Notes: generated by a model from the sequence alone, not told the origin. A stretch of 64,000 nucleotides of DNA from Luteibacter rhizovicinus DSM 16549 (GCF_001887595.1 NZ_CP017480.1:682001-746000), one strand, 5' to 3'; counted from the first letter of the stretch, positions 28,338 through 37,227 are shown. Numbers and translations: made by a program.

Positions 28338-28493
28338 GTGTAGGAGCCGACTGTGTCGGCGAACCCTCAGGGCATCGTGCAAACGAGTGAGGCCGGATAG
28401 TGATGAGACGAGCGGTTAACCGCCGTCACGAGCCGACGCAAGGCCTCGTTCGCGATAGCCGTGTTGAGGGTTCGCCGATGAATCGGCTCCTAC
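28338..28493. repeat. REPIN-like inverted pair of REP elements
   Basis: Two copies of one short element face each other. The left copy (28338-28368) reads GTGTAGGAGCCGAC, then TGT, then GTCGGCGAACCCTC. The right copy (28466-28493) is the reverse complement form, GAGGGTTC-GCCGATGAATCGGC-TCCTAC. Each contains a six-bp palindrome. They are about 98 bases apart. Single or partial copies occur at 20624, 35671 and 36245. The rest of the 386-base gap between bamD and nadE (28211-28596) shows no gene. Confidence 0.75.
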
Positions 28494-28596
28494 GACGAGC
28501 CCGCAAGCTGCGGGCGGTGCGCTCGACCCCACACCACCTCAGTTTTCGAAAGAGCCGGCGGGTATCGCCCTCGGGGAAGGCGAGCCGCCCCGACGC

Positions 28597-30213
28597 TCAG
28601 CGCCAGCCAGAGGTGATCGGATACCTGCGCTCACGGCCGAAGGCCTTGGTGGTCACACGAGGTCCCGGAGCCGCCTGGCGGCGCTTGAATTCATTGATGA
28701 AGACCATGCGGATCACCCTGCGCACGGTGGCGTCGTCGTGGCCGGCGGCAATGATGTCCTCGGCCGAGGCCTCGCCTTCGATGAACTGCTCGAGGATCGC
28801 GTCCAGCTCGTCGTAGGGCGGGAGCGAATCCTGGTCGGTCTGCTCGTGGCGCAGCTCGGCCGAGGGCGGACGCTCGATGACGGCCAGGGGGATCGCGCCG
28901 TCGATCGCGGCGCGCCAACGGGAGAGGGCGAAGACGGTGGTCTTGTAGACGTCCTTCAGCGGCGCGTACGCGCCGCACATATCGCCGTAGAGGGTGGCGT
29001 AACCGACCGCCATCTCACTCTTGTTGCCCGTGGAGAGCAGCAGCTTGCCGGTCTTGTTGGACATGGCCATGAGCAACACCCCGCGCGCACGCGACTGCAG
29101 GTTCTCCTCGGTGATGTCCGGCTCGCGGCCGGCAAAGACCGGGGCCAGGGCGCCGGTAAAGGCCTCGTAGATGCCTTCGATCGGCAGCACGTGGTACTCG
29201 ACGCCGAGGTGTTCGGCCTGGGCCTTGGCTTCGCGCAACGAAAGATCCGAGGTGTAGACCGTCGGCATCATCACGGCGGTGACCTTGTCCTTGCCCAGCG
29301 CATCGACCGCCAGCGCGAGGGTCAGGGCCGAATCGATGCCGCCGGACAGGCCGAGCAGGACGCCGGAAAAGTGGTTCTTGCCGATGTAGTCGCGAATACC
29401 CCGGACGATCCCCGCGTACATGATCGCCTCGGGCGAGCGCGTATCGGCGACGGGCCAGTCGATGGCGGCAAGACGCTTCGTCGCGGTGTCGAACTCGACG
29501 GTGAGGAGCATTTCCTCGAAGGATGGCGCACGGGCGATCACGTCGCCGTCGGCCTGGACCAGCAGCGAATGACCGTCGAAAAGGAGGTCGTCCTGGCCAC
29601 CGACGAGGTTCACATAGGCGATCGGCAGGCCGGTTTCACGGGCGCGCTGCTTGAGCAGGGCCTCGCGGGTCACGGCCTGGCGACGGTCCCACGGCGAGGC
29701 ATTGATGACCAGGATCAGGTCGGCGCCGGCCTGCGCGGCGTGAGCGGCCGGCTCCGCCTCCCAGATGTCCTCGCAGATCAGCATGCCGACGTTGACGCCT
29801 TCGATGGCAAACACGCGGGTGGCTTCGCCGTGCTGGAAGTAGCGCTTCTCGTCGAACACCGTGTAATTGGGCAGTTCCTGCTTGTGGTACGTCCACTCGA
29901 TCCGGCCTTCGCGGATGAGCGAGGCGGCGTTGAACACCTCACCCTGCGAATCCGGGTAGCCCACGACCGCGGAAATGCCCTTGATCGTCGGCGCCAGCGC
30001 GTCGAGTTCCCGATGACAGGCATCCAGGAAGCTCGGTCGCTGGAGCAGGTCCTCCGGCGGGTAACCGGAAAGCGTCAGTTCGGGAAAGGCGACGAGAGAG
30101 GCGCCAAGGCGATCGCGCGCCTCGTCGGCCAGTGCCTTGACCCGTCGCGCATTGTCGGCGGTGGCACCCACCGGAAAATCGAACTGGGCCAGGGCGAAGC
30201 GGAACGTGGACAT
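28597..30213 (-). CDS. nadE: Glutamine-dependent NAD+ synthetase NadE
   Basis: NadE amidates nicotinate adenine dinucleotide to NAD+. The 538-residue product is the two-domain, glutamine-using form. The N-terminal nitrilase-like amidase (1-250) has Glu in FPELTLSGYPPEDL, Lys in YHKQELPNY and nucleophile Cys in GMLICEDIWE (about 148). The C-terminal synthetase has P-loop LLGLSGGIDSALTLALA (about 280) and STGNKSEMAVGYATLYGDM. I start at ATG 30213 (MSTFRFALAQ); an upstream ATG would add 14 unlike residues. Confidence 0.96.
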   Translation of the reverse strand: MSTFRFALAQFDFPVGATADNARRVKALADEARDRLGASLVAFPELTLSGYPPEDLLQRPSFLDACHRELDALAPTIKGISAVVGYPDSQGEVFNAASLIREGRIEWTYHKQELPNYTVFDEKRYFQHGEATRVFAIEGVNVGMLICEDIWEAEPAAHAAQAGADLILVINASPWDRRQAVTREALLKQRARETGLPIAYVNLVGGQDDLLFDGHSLLVQADGDVIARAPSFEEMLLTVEFDTATKRLAAIDWPVADTRSPEAIMYAGIVRGIRDYIGKNHFSGVLLGLSGGIDSALTLALAVDALGKDKVTAVMMPTVYTSDLSLREAKAQAEHLGVEYHVLPIEGIYEAFTGALAPVFAGREPDITEENLQSRARGVLLMAMSNKTGKLLLSTGNKSEMAVGYATLYGDMCGAYAPLKDVYKTTVFALSRWRAAIDGAIPLAVIERPPSAELRHEQTDQDSLPPYDELDAILEQFIEGEASAEDIIAAGHDDATVRRVIRMVFINEFKRRQAAPGPRVTTKAFGRERRYPITSGWR

Positions 30214-30282
30214 GGGGAATCCGTGCGGTCGCGGGGACTGCACATGATAAGGCATGAGGGCGCGGCCTTCCGCCGGCAGGGG

Positions 30283-30993
30283 CTAGCGGACCGGGACGTC
30301 GTAGATCAGGTCGGGTACCGCCGCCGGGGGCAGCGAGTAGTGCCACCACTCCGGGGCATAGTTGACGAAGCCCTCGGCGGTCATCGCCTCGAGCAGGCGC
30401 TGGCGATTGGCGCGCTGCGCGGGGGTGATGCCCGGATCGTCGGTGTGCGCTCGCGGATCGAAGAAATCGAAATCCGTACCCATGTCGAGCGGTTGGCAGG
30501 TGGTGCCCGCGCAATGCAGCAGGGTCAGGTCGACGGTGGCGCCGCGGCTGTGACCGGAGACCGGTGCGATGTACTCACCGAGCAGCTTGCCCTTGTCGAG
30601 GTTCGGGTAGTGAGCCGCCTTGGTGCGCGTGTCGGACAGGTCACCGGCCCAGCGAACGAAGGCCGCCACGGCCCGGGCCGGTCGGTAGCAGTCCCACAGA
30701 CGCAGGCGATATCCCTGCGCGCGTAGTGTGGATTCCACCCGCGCGAGGGCTTGCGCCGCCGCGGTGCGCAGGTAACACGCGGGGGCCTGGTAGCCATCGA
30801 CGACCGCGCCCGTGAAGTTGTCCGCACTGGCGTAATGGATGTCTTCGTCGATGTCGGGAACGAGGGTGCGGATGTTCGTCATCCCCGCAGCCGCCGCGGT
30901 CGTGGCGGGCGAGAGTCGTGGCGGCTCGGCGGCGAGAAGCGCGGACGACGCCAACACGCCGAGCACGAGCGAAACAACGGCAGCTGTCCGCAT
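30283..30993 (-). CDS. ddpX: D-Ala-D-Ala dipeptidase, VanX/DdpX family
   Basis: This is a 236-residue secreted zinc peptidase of family M15D. After a signal peptide (to about LLAAEP, residue 23) it carries the zinc and catalytic motifs SGHSRGATVD (His148, Asp155) and PEWWHYSL (catalytic Glu215, zinc His218), plus the family Arg in DCYRPARAV. It should cleave D-Ala-D-Ala released from peptidoglycan or precursors in the periplasm, letting the cell reuse alanine. It stands divergent from a set of peptidoglycan-peptide genes and 27 or more bases downstream of none. The intergenic stretch 30994-31115 is probably a shared promoter region. Confidence 0.9.
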   Translation of the reverse strand: MRTAAVVSLVLGVLASSALLAAEPPRLSPATTAAAAGMTNIRTLVPDIDEDIHYASADNFTGAVVDGYQAPACYLRTAAAQALARVESTLRAQGYRLRLWDCYRPARAVAAFVRWAGDLSDTRTKAAHYPNLDKGKLLGEYIAPVSGHSRGATVDLTLLHCAGTTCQPLDMGTDFDFFDPRAHTDDPGITPAQRANRQRLLEAMTAEGFVNYAPEWWHYSLPPAAVPDLIYDVPVR

Positions 30994-31115
30994 GGGAAGG
31001 CCTCTGGAGTGATGCGCCACCCCACGCGACGCACAGGCAGGGTAGCCCATTGCCGCCGTCATGCGCAGGACAGGTACCATGCCCTGACGATCGTTTTTTC
31101 CCGGGGAGGGTTGGC

Positions 31116-32264
31116 GTGATCGAATCGGTCTGGCCGTATCTGGCTGTCATGCTGCTCGTCGCGGGTTTTTGGCCGGCGATCGAACGACGCTTTCGCTGGA
31201 GAGTGTTCGAGGTGCTACCGCCGATCGTGCTCACCTACCTGAGCGTCACGGCGTTGTCGGTGGCCGGCGTGTGGACAGCCAGCCCCGAGATCCACGCCGC
31301 CCAGGGCGTTCTCGTCTCGCGGCTCGTACCCGCCCTGCTCTTCCTGCTGATGATCAACTGCGACCTGCGCGCGATTCTCGCCCTCGGTCCCCGCGTCCTC
31401 GGCGTGTTCGTCTGCACCTCGATCAGCCTGTTCGTCGCCTTCGTGCTGGCCTACCTGATCTTTCGCCACTGGATTCCGGGCGACGGCTGGATGCCGCTGG
31501 CTTCGCTCTCCGGCAGCTGGGTGGGCGGCACGGCGAACATGATCGCGGTGAAGCAGGCGATCGGCATGTCGGATACCGCGCTTGCCACGACCCTGCTGAC
31601 CGACGCGCTCTGCTACTCGATGTGGGTGGTAGTGCTGTTCGCTGTGGCTCGCCTGGCACCCGCCTTCAATCGGTGGACGCGCGCGGTTTCCAGCGCGGAC
31701 ATGATCGTCGTCGATACCGCGCCACGCGTACCGGCGACGGTCGACAGCGTGCTGTTGTGGCTCGGCCTCGCCCTGCTCACGGCGGCACTGGCCGCCGTGG
31801 CGGGAGGCGTCATGCCGGTGGGAAGCATGGTGTCGCCGACGACGTGGACGATCCTCATTGCGACGATCGCCGGCCTGGTCGTCGCACACACGCCACTGGC
31901 ACGACTGCCGGGCGCACAGTCCGTCTCGAGTGCCATGCTGATCTCCGTCGTCGCCGTCCTCGCTTCGCAGAGCAGTTTCGCAGGCATCGCCGCGGCGCCG
32001 ATCTACCTGCTTTGCGGCGTGACCGTCATCGCCCTGCACGCGATCCTGCTCTGCCTCTTCGCCCGCCTTTTTCATTTCGACCTGTACCTGTGCGGCATTT
32101 CCTCGCTCGCGCATATCGGCGGCGTCGCGGCGACACCGGTACTGGCGGCGACGTATTCCCGTTCGCTGGTACCGGTCGGCATCCTGCTGGCACTGCTCGG
32201 TTATATCCTCGGCACGGGCTACGGGCTGGTCGTGGCTGCCGTGTTGTCGAGGCTCGCTTCATGA
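31116..32264 (+). CDS. DUF819 multi-spanning membrane protein, candidate peptidoglycan-peptide permease
   Basis: This is a 382-residue integral membrane protein with about 10-11 hydrophobic helices, of the DUF819 (YjcL-like) family. Recognisable segments are SGSWVGGTANMIAVKQAIGM (about 130-150) and the C-terminal SSLAHIGGVAATPVLAA. These glycine/polar re-entrant pieces are repeated in two halves and look like those of sodium-dependent transporters. I start at GTG 31116, which has GGAGG six bases upstream. Its stop is 13 bases before an NlpC/P60 peptidase gene, followed by a dipeptide epimerase, so I infer a role in importing cell-wall peptides. That function is not demonstrated by the sequence. 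Confidence 0.8.
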   Translation: MIESVWPYLAVMLLVAGFWPAIERRFRWRVFEVLPPIVLTYLSVTALSVAGVWTASPEIHAAQGVLVSRLVPALLFLLMINCDLRAILALGPRVLGVFVCTSISLFVAFVLAYLIFRHWIPGDGWMPLASLSGSWVGGTANMIAVKQAIGMSDTALATTLLTDALCYSMWVVVLFAVARLAPAFNRWTRAVSSADMIVVDTAPRVPATVDSVLLWLGLALLTAALAAVAGGVMPVGSMVSPTTWTILIATIAGLVVAHTPLARLPGAQSVSSAMLISVVAVLASQSSFAGIAAAPIYLLCGVTVIALHAILLCLFARLFHFDLYLCGISSLAHIGGVAATPVLAATYSRSLVPVGILLALLGYILGTGYGLVVAAVLSRLAS

Positions 32265-32277
32265 AGAGGTTCAATGC

Positions 32278-33669
32278 GTGAATAGGTTTCGCCATGTGCT
32301 GATGGCCTGGGTGCTGGCCACCACCGCCGTCGCACCGACGGTCGTTGCGCAAGAGGTCCCTGCATCGGGTATTCCCGGCATCACCGACGCCGATCTTTCC
32401 GCGTCGACATGGGTCGGTCGTCTGACCGAACCGGACGCCGTCCTGCTCGATGCCGCCGCTATCGGTGCGTTGAACGAGCGCATCGCGCGACTCGATCCGT
32501 CGATGCACGACATCCGGCACCTGCCCGCCACGCTCGCGCAGGCACAGGTAAAGGCGTGGATCCTGCAACGATCCGCCCGTCCTTCACGAGCACTCGTCGA
32601 TGCCGACGGCCACGCCATCGACGCCGACCGGCTCGATGCGATCATGGCCAATGTCGCGGTTGACGCCCTTCCCGCACAGGTCACCCCGCGCTACGGCATG
32701 GCATTGCGGCGCACGGCGCTGCGGACTTTCCCGACCGACCTGCGCGCCTTCAGCCACGTGGGCGATACGGATATCGACCGCTTTCAGGAAAGCACGCTTT
32801 TCCCGGGCGATCCTCTCGTCGTCGCTCATGCCAGCAAGGATGCGCAATGGGTCTTCGTCGTCAGCCCCACTTACGCGGCCTGGGTGCGCGCCGAGGATGT
32901 CGCCCTCGGCGAAGCGAACCAGGTCTTCGCGCATGTGGACGCGACGCCTTACCGGGTCATTACCGGGGCCAAGCCGCTCACCGTGTACTCGCCAGAGGCA
33001 CGCGCGCTCTCGGAACTGCAGCTCGACATGGGCACGCGCGTGCCGCTCGATACGTCGCTGCCGCCGGACCAACCGGTAAACGGCCAGAGCCCGTACACCT
33101 CGTGGGTGCTGAGCCTTCCCGAGCGCGACGCGAACGACAGGTTGGCATTTCGGCCTGCCCTGCTCCAGCGCAACCAGGACTCCTCACCCGCCTACCTGCC
33201 ACTGACCCGCGCCAACATCATCCAGCAGGCTTTCAAGTTCCTCGGCGAACGCTACGGCTGGGGACACGCCTATAACGGACGCGACTGCAGCGGATTCGTC
33301 GCGGATGTCTACCGCAGCATGGGCGTTCAAATGCCGCGTAACACGGGCGACCAGGCGACGAGTCCCGGCATGACGCATACGCTGTACACGGCGAAGGACA
33401 GCCACGATGTACGCCTCAGGGCGGCCATGGCGCTCGACGTCGGCGATCTGGTCTACATCCCCGGTCACGTGCTGATGGTGATTGGCAAGGTCGATGACAA
33501 GCCCTATGTCATCCACGATGTAAGCGGCATCAGCTACCGCCAGGCCGATGGCAGCATGCGGCGGGTCAAGCTCAACGAGGTGTCGGTGACGCCGCTGCTG
33601 CCACTGATGTTCAGCGACGATGCCAGCTTCGTCGACCGCATGGTCAGTATCGTCCGCCTTCGCCCATGA
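32278..33669 (+). CDS. Secreted NlpC/P60 cysteine peptidase with SH3b domains (YkfC-like)
   Basis: This is a 463-residue protein with a signal peptide (to about VVAQ, residue 24), two SH3b-like regions (about 130-290) and a C-terminal NlpC/P60 domain. The domain has catalytic Cys337 in RDCSGFVADVYRS and His397 in YIPGHVLMVIG. The build matches gamma-D-glutamyl-L-diamino acid endopeptidases such as YkfC, which cut L-Ala-gamma-D-Glu from murein tripeptide. It starts at GTG 32278 behind AGAGG. Its TGA overlaps the ATG of the L-Ala-D/L-Glu-type epimerase, the enzyme that would process the released dipeptide. Confidence 0.88.
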   Translation: MNRFRHVLMAWVLATTAVAPTVVAQEVPASGIPGITDADLSASTWVGRLTEPDAVLLDAAAIGALNERIARLDPSMHDIRHLPATLAQAQVKAWILQRSARPSRALVDADGHAIDADRLDAIMANVAVDALPAQVTPRYGMALRRTALRTFPTDLRAFSHVGDTDIDRFQESTLFPGDPLVVAHASKDAQWVFVVSPTYAAWVRAEDVALGEANQVFAHVDATPYRVITGAKPLTVYSPEARALSELQLDMGTRVPLDTSLPPDQPVNGQSPYTSWVLSLPERDANDRLAFRPALLQRNQDSSPAYLPLTRANIIQQAFKFLGERYGWGHAYNGRDCSGFVADVYRSMGVQMPRNTGDQATSPGMTHTLYTAKDSHDVRLRAAMALDVGDLVYIPGHVLMVIGKVDDKPYVIHDVSGISYRQADGSMRRVKLNEVSVTPLLPLMFSDDASFVDRMVSIVRLRP

Positions 33670-34757
33670 AGATCACCGACATCACCCTCGGCATGCTGCG
33701 CGTCCCGCTGAAGACGCCTTTCAAGACGGCGCTGCGCACCTTGGAGCAGGTCGAGGACATCGTCGTGATGCTGCACACCGACGACGGTCACGTCGGTTAT
33801 GGGGAGGCACCTCCGACCGCCGCGATCACGGGTGAGACGCATGGATCGATCGTGCACGCGATCCGACATCACATCGCGCCGCGACTCGTGGGCGAAGACC
33901 TGGCGGATCTCAACCGGATCACCGACCTGATCCAGAGCGCCATAGCGAACAACGGCAGCGCGAAAGCCGCCGTGGAGATCGCGGTCTACGACCTCTGGGG
34001 CCAGCTGCATCGGTCGCCGGTCTACACGTTGCTCGGCGGTGGCACGCCGATGCTCACCACCGACCTGACGATCAGCGTCAACGACGTGGATACCATGGTC
34101 GCCGATGCGCTCGCCGCGCTGGACGAGGGGTATGAGGCGCTCAAGATCAAGGTCGGCAAAGACGTCGCTACCGACGTCGCACGCGTACGCGCGATCCATG
34201 ACGCCGTCGCGGGACGCGCCGCCCTACGTCTCGACGCCAACCAGGGCTGGACGGCGAAAGACACCGTTCGCGTGCTGACGATCCTGGAGAACGAGGGCGT
34301 AGTGCTGGACCTCATCGAGCAGCCCGTACCGGCGCACGATCTCGCCGGCATGCGCTACGTCACCGAGCGCGTGAATACGCCGGTGATGGCCGACGAAAGC
34401 GTGTTTGCACCCGCCGATGTGATGGAGATCATCCGCCTGCGTGCGGCCGACATCATCAACATCAAGCTGATGAAGGCCGGCGGCATCACCCAGGCGCTGC
34501 GTATCGCCGACATCGCCGCCACCCATGGCATCCCATGCATGATGGGCTGCATGCTGGAGTCCAGCATCAGCGTGGCCGCCGCCGTGCACGTGGCAATCGC
34601 GCGCTCACGGACGATCACCCGCATCGATCTGGACGGACCCTCGCTGTGCAGCTTCAATCCCGTGGAAGGAGGCGTTCGCTTCGACGGGCCACGCATCACC
34701 GTCGACGATGCACCCGGTCTCGGCATCGGGAACGTTCGCGGCCTGGCGCCGCTCTAA
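33666..34757 (+). CDS. Dipeptide epimerase, L-Ala-D/L-Glu type (enolase superfamily)
   Basis: This is a 363-residue muconate-lactonizing/mandelate-racemase-like enzyme. Catalytic and metal residues are in place: KIK with Lys160 and Lys162, Asp190 in LDANQGW, Glu in LIEQPVPAHD, Asp-Glu in MADESVF and the second-face Lys in NIKLMKAGG. These fit the AEE (YcjG/YkfB) group, which converts L-Ala-D-Glu to L-Ala-L-Glu so that ordinary peptidases can degrade it. The ATGA overlap with the NlpC/P60 gene supports that substrate. Other dipeptide epimerase specificities exist in the family. Confidence 0.88.
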   Translation: MKITDITLGMLRVPLKTPFKTALRTLEQVEDIVVMLHTDDGHVGYGEAPPTAAITGETHGSIVHAIRHHIAPRLVGEDLADLNRITDLIQSAIANNGSAKAAVEIAVYDLWGQLHRSPVYTLLGGGTPMLTTDLTISVNDVDTMVADALAALDEGYEALKIKVGKDVATDVARVRAIHDAVAGRAALRLDANQGWTAKDTVRVLTILENEGVVLDLIEQPVPAHDLAGMRYVTERVNTPVMADESVFAPADVMEIIRLRAADIINIKLMKAGGITQALRIADIAATHGIPCMMGCMLESSISVAAAVHVAIARSRTITRIDLDGPSLCSFNPVEGGVRFDGPRITVDDAPGLGIGNVRGLAPL

Positions 34758-34813
34758 GCGCAGCGCGTTTTCATCTCAACCGGATTCACCGGCCACCGCC
34801 TCGGAATGACACC

Positions 34814-35596
34814 ATGTTGCTACGTCGATTCAGGACCTACTCGCTCGGCCTGGTTACTCTCGCAGTGGCGGCCACGCTCTGCCTGGCCGCCACTGCGAGC
34901 GGCTTCGAGGCACCAGCCGCCTGGTCCGTGTCCCGACAGATGATCGTCGTCACCACGGACGGCTGGGACGCGAATCACGGCAGCCTGCGCACTTTCGAAC
35001 GCGATGGCACGACATGGAAGCCGGTGGGCGCTCCCGCCGACGTCACCATCGGCAAGCACGGGAGTGCCTGGGGCGTCGGCCTTCATCCGGTCCAACAGGA
35101 CGGCCCTACCAAGGTGGAAGGCGATGCACGCAGCCCGGCCGGCATTTTCAGGATCGGACAGGCTTTCGGCTATGCCGAGACCAACGCCACCGCCCTGCCC
35201 TACCGAGGGCTCACCGCGTCGGACTATTGCGTGGACGTGACCGACTCGCCCTATTACAACCAGGTGGTCGACACCAGGCAGGTGGGTGAGAAAGCCGTCG
35301 CCGGCGCCACCGAGCCCATGCGTCGCGACCTCCATCTCAACGGCGACCATGCCTACCGCATCGGCTTCGTCATCGAGCACAACCCCGAAGGCCGCCGCGG
35401 TGCCGGCAGCTGCATTTTCGCGCACCTGTGGCGCTCGCCGACGTCGCCCACCGCCGGCTGCACCGCCATGACCGACGAGACCATGGAGAAACTCCTCGCC
35501 TGGCTCGACCCGAAAAAGAAGCCGGTCTTCGTGCTGCTACCCAAAGCCGAGTACATGCGCCTGCGCGACGCCTGGAACCTCCCCGCCCTCCTGTAG
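34814..35596 (+). CDS. Secreted YkuD-fold (L,D-transpeptidase-like) protein
   Basis: This is a 260-residue secreted protein with a signal peptide ending near ATASG (residue 30). The catalytic pattern of the YkuD family is present as His204 in FAHLWRS and Cys216 in SPTAGCTAM, with the conserved DARSPAGIFRIG entry segment near 105. It lacks LysM or other binding domains. YkuD proteins make or cut 3-3 and Lpp-type crosslinks; a carboxypeptidase or hydrolase role is equally possible for this short form. It follows the epimerase by 56 bases on the same strand and may belong to the same operon. Confidence 0.8.
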   Translation: MLLRRFRTYSLGLVTLAVAATLCLAATASGFEAPAAWSVSRQMIVVTTDGWDANHGSLRTFERDGTTWKPVGAPADVTIGKHGSAWGVGLHPVQQDGPTKVEGDARSPAGIFRIGQAFGYAETNATALPYRGLTASDYCVDVTDSPYYNQVVDTRQVGEKAVAGATEPMRRDLHLNGDHAYRIGFVIEHNPEGRRGAGSCIFAHLWRSPTSPTAGCTAMTDETMEKLLAWLDPKKKPVFVLLPKAEYMRLRDAWNLPALL

Positions 35597-35600
35597 GCCC

Positions 35601-35690
35601 CGATGTAACTTTGAGAGCCGATGTAACTTTGAGAGTCGATGTAACTGTGGGGGCCGATCTAACTGTGGGAGCCGATTCATCGGCGATGCT
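35601..35690. repeat. 18-bp tandem repeat array ending in a REP palindrome
   Basis: Five units start at 35601, 35619, 35637, 35655 and 35673, exactly 18 bases apart. The first four read CGATGTAACTTTGAGAGC with minor changes; the fourth reads CGATCTAACTGTGGGAGC. The fifth turns into the REP palindrome GCCGATTCATCGGC (35671-35684). It fills the gap between two convergent genes. There are no spacers, so this is not a CRISPR array. Confidence 0.85.
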
Positions 35691-35692
35691 CT

Positions 35693-36136
35693 TCAGTCAG
35701 GAATCGACACCTCCACCAACCGCTCGAGTAACGTCAACGATTCCTGCCACCCCAGGTAACACTGCTCAACGGGAATCACATCGGGAATCCCCTCCTGCAC
35801 GATCTGCACGTCAGTACCGCAGGAAACCGCACGCAGGCTGATCGTGGTGACCATGGTGCCCGGTAGCCCCGGATCGTCGAAGCGATCGTCATGGACGATG
35901 CGCTCGTTCGGAACCAGCTCGAGGTAGGTGCCGCCGAAGCTGTGGCCGTTGCCCGTGGAGAAGTTGGTGAACGACATCCGGTACCGCCCACCGACCCGGG
36001 CGTCCAGCTCGTGGACCGTGCAGGTGAAGCCGTCCGGCGGGAGCCATTTCGAAAGGGCGGCGGCGTCGAGGAAGGCGCGGTAGACGCGCTCGGTGGGGGC
36101 GGTGAATACGCGGTGCAGGCGGACGGTGCCGGTCAT
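35693..36136 (-). CDS. SRPBCC/AHSA1-domain protein
   Basis: This is a 147-residue single-domain START-like protein of the Aha1-C/CalC family (hydrophobic ligand-binding helix-grip fold). The family opening VFTAPTERVYRAFLDAAALS lies at about 10-29, the central GGRYRMSF strand follows, and a C-terminal helix with GWQESLTLLERLVE closes it. Such proteins bind lipids or small hydrophobics, or act as stress proteins; no substrate can be read. It is isolated, between repeat DNA on both sides. Confidence 0.8.
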   Translation of the reverse strand: MTGTVRLHRVFTAPTERVYRAFLDAAALSKWLPPDGFTCTVHELDARVGGRYRMSFTNFSTGNGHSFGGTYLELVPNERIVHDDRFDDPGLPGTMVTTISLRAVSCGTDVQIVQEGIPDVIPVEQCYLGWQESLTLLERLVEVSIPD

Positions 36137-36244
36137 GGTGGTTCTCCGTGACGAAGTGAGGTCTTCATTCTCTACGACGAACGGGGATGGGGGAGATCGA
36201 CATCCGTTTCAGCTTAGGGATACGGCCGACTGGCCCGCTGCCGC

Positions 36245-36271
36245 GGGATCGCCGATGAATCGGCTCCTGCC
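36245..36271. repeat. REP-like palindromic element
   Basis: GGGATCGCCGATGAATCGGCTCCTGCC contains GCCGAT-GA-ATCGGC (36251-36264), the same core as at 28474 and 35671, with a slightly degraded tail. It sits between the SRPBCC gene and the sucD terminator. Confidence 0.6.
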
Positions 36272-36284
36272 TTGGGCAAGGACA

Positions 36285-36316
36285 TAAAAAAACCGCGGCC
36301 CGGGGGCCGCGGTTTT
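36285..36316 (-). terminator. Intrinsic terminator after sucD
   Basis: On the minus strand AAAACCGCGGCC (36316-36305) and GGCCGCGGTTTT (36300-36289) make a 12-bp stem with a four-base loop, followed by a run of T. It starts 25 bases after the sucD stop. Confidence 0.92.
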
Positions 36317-36341
36317 CGTCACTCGCCGAGGCGGGTGGGTA

Positions 36342-37214
36342 TTACTTCATCAGACCGGCGAGGGTCTTGCCGAGGTCGGCGGGCGACTTGACCGTGGTCA
36401 CGCCAGCCTTCTCGAGCGCGGCGAACTTGGCTTCCGCCGTGCCCTTGCCGCCGGAGATGATCGCACCGGCGTGGCCCATGCGCTTGCCCGGAGGTGCCGA
36501 GGCACCGGCGATGAACGACACGACCGGCTTCTTGACGTACTGGCTGATGAACTCGGCCGCGTCTTCTTCCGCGCTGCCGCCGATTTCGCCGACCATGATG
36601 ATGCCTTCGGTCTGCGGATCGTCCTGGAACAGCTTCAGGCAGTCGATGAAGTTCAGGCCGTTGATCGGGTCGCCACCGATACCGATGCACGTCGACTGGC
36701 CGAGGCCTTCGTTCGTGGTCTGGAACACCGCTTCGTACGTCAGGGTGCCCGAACGCGAGACGATACCGACCTTGCCCGGCTTGTGGATGTGGCCCGGCAT
36801 GATGCCGATCTTGCACTCACCCGGGGTGATGACACCCGGGCAGTTCGGACCGACGAGCACGACGTCCGGGTGCGACTTGAGCACGTTCTTCACGCGCATC
36901 ATGTCGAGCACCGGAATGCCTTCGGTGATCGTGACGATGATCTTGATGCCACCGGCGATGGCTTCGAGGATCGAGTCGGCAGCGAACGGAGGCGGAACGA
37001 AGATCACCGACGCGTCGGCGCCGGCCTGGTCGACCGCGTCACGCACCGTGTTGAAGACCGGCAGGTTGATGTGCTCGGAACCACCCTTGCCCGGCGTGAC
37101 ACCGCCGACGACCTTGGTGCCGTACGCAATGGCCTGTTCGGCGTGGAAGGTACCCTGCTGTCCGGTGAAACCCTGGACGAGGACCTTGGTGTTCTTGTTG
37201 ATCAGGACGCTCAT
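36342..37214 (-). CDS. sucD: Succinyl-CoA synthetase alpha subunit
   Basis: SucD binds CoA and carries the phosphohistidine of the TCA-cycle enzyme that makes ATP or GTP from succinyl-CoA. The 290-residue product has the Rossmann CoA-binding domain ([19 protein letters not shown]), the [20 protein letters not shown] block (about 120-140) and the active-site His in [16 protein letters not shown] (about 246). It is 13 bases downstream of sucC, and a strong terminator follows. Confidence 0.97.
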   Translation of the reverse strand: MSVLINKNTKVLVQGFTGQQGTFHAEQAIAYGTKVVGGVTPGKGGSEHINLPVFNTVRDAVDQAGADASVIFVPPPFAADSILEAIAGGIKIIVTITEGIPVLDMMRVKNVLKSHPDVVLVGPNCPGVITPGECKIGIMPGHIHKPGKVGIVSRSGTLTYEAVFQTTNEGLGQSTCIGIGGDPINGLNFIDCLKLFQDDPQTEGIIMVGEIGGSAEEDAAEFISQYVKKPVVSFIAGASAPPGKRMGHAGAIISGGKGTAEAKFAALEKAGVTTVKSPADLGKTLAGLMK

Positions 37215-37227
37215 TTAAATATGCTCC

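Noticed and set aside
32022..32281. An overlapping out-of-frame start giving a short tail at the DUF819 end.
   Set aside because: It is the shifted frame of the DUF819 gene; the next real gene starts at GTG 32278 with its own ribosome site.
35601..35690. A CRISPR-like repeat array.
   Set aside because: Units are contiguous at 18 bp with no spacers, and the last unit is a REP palindrome. No cas gene is near.
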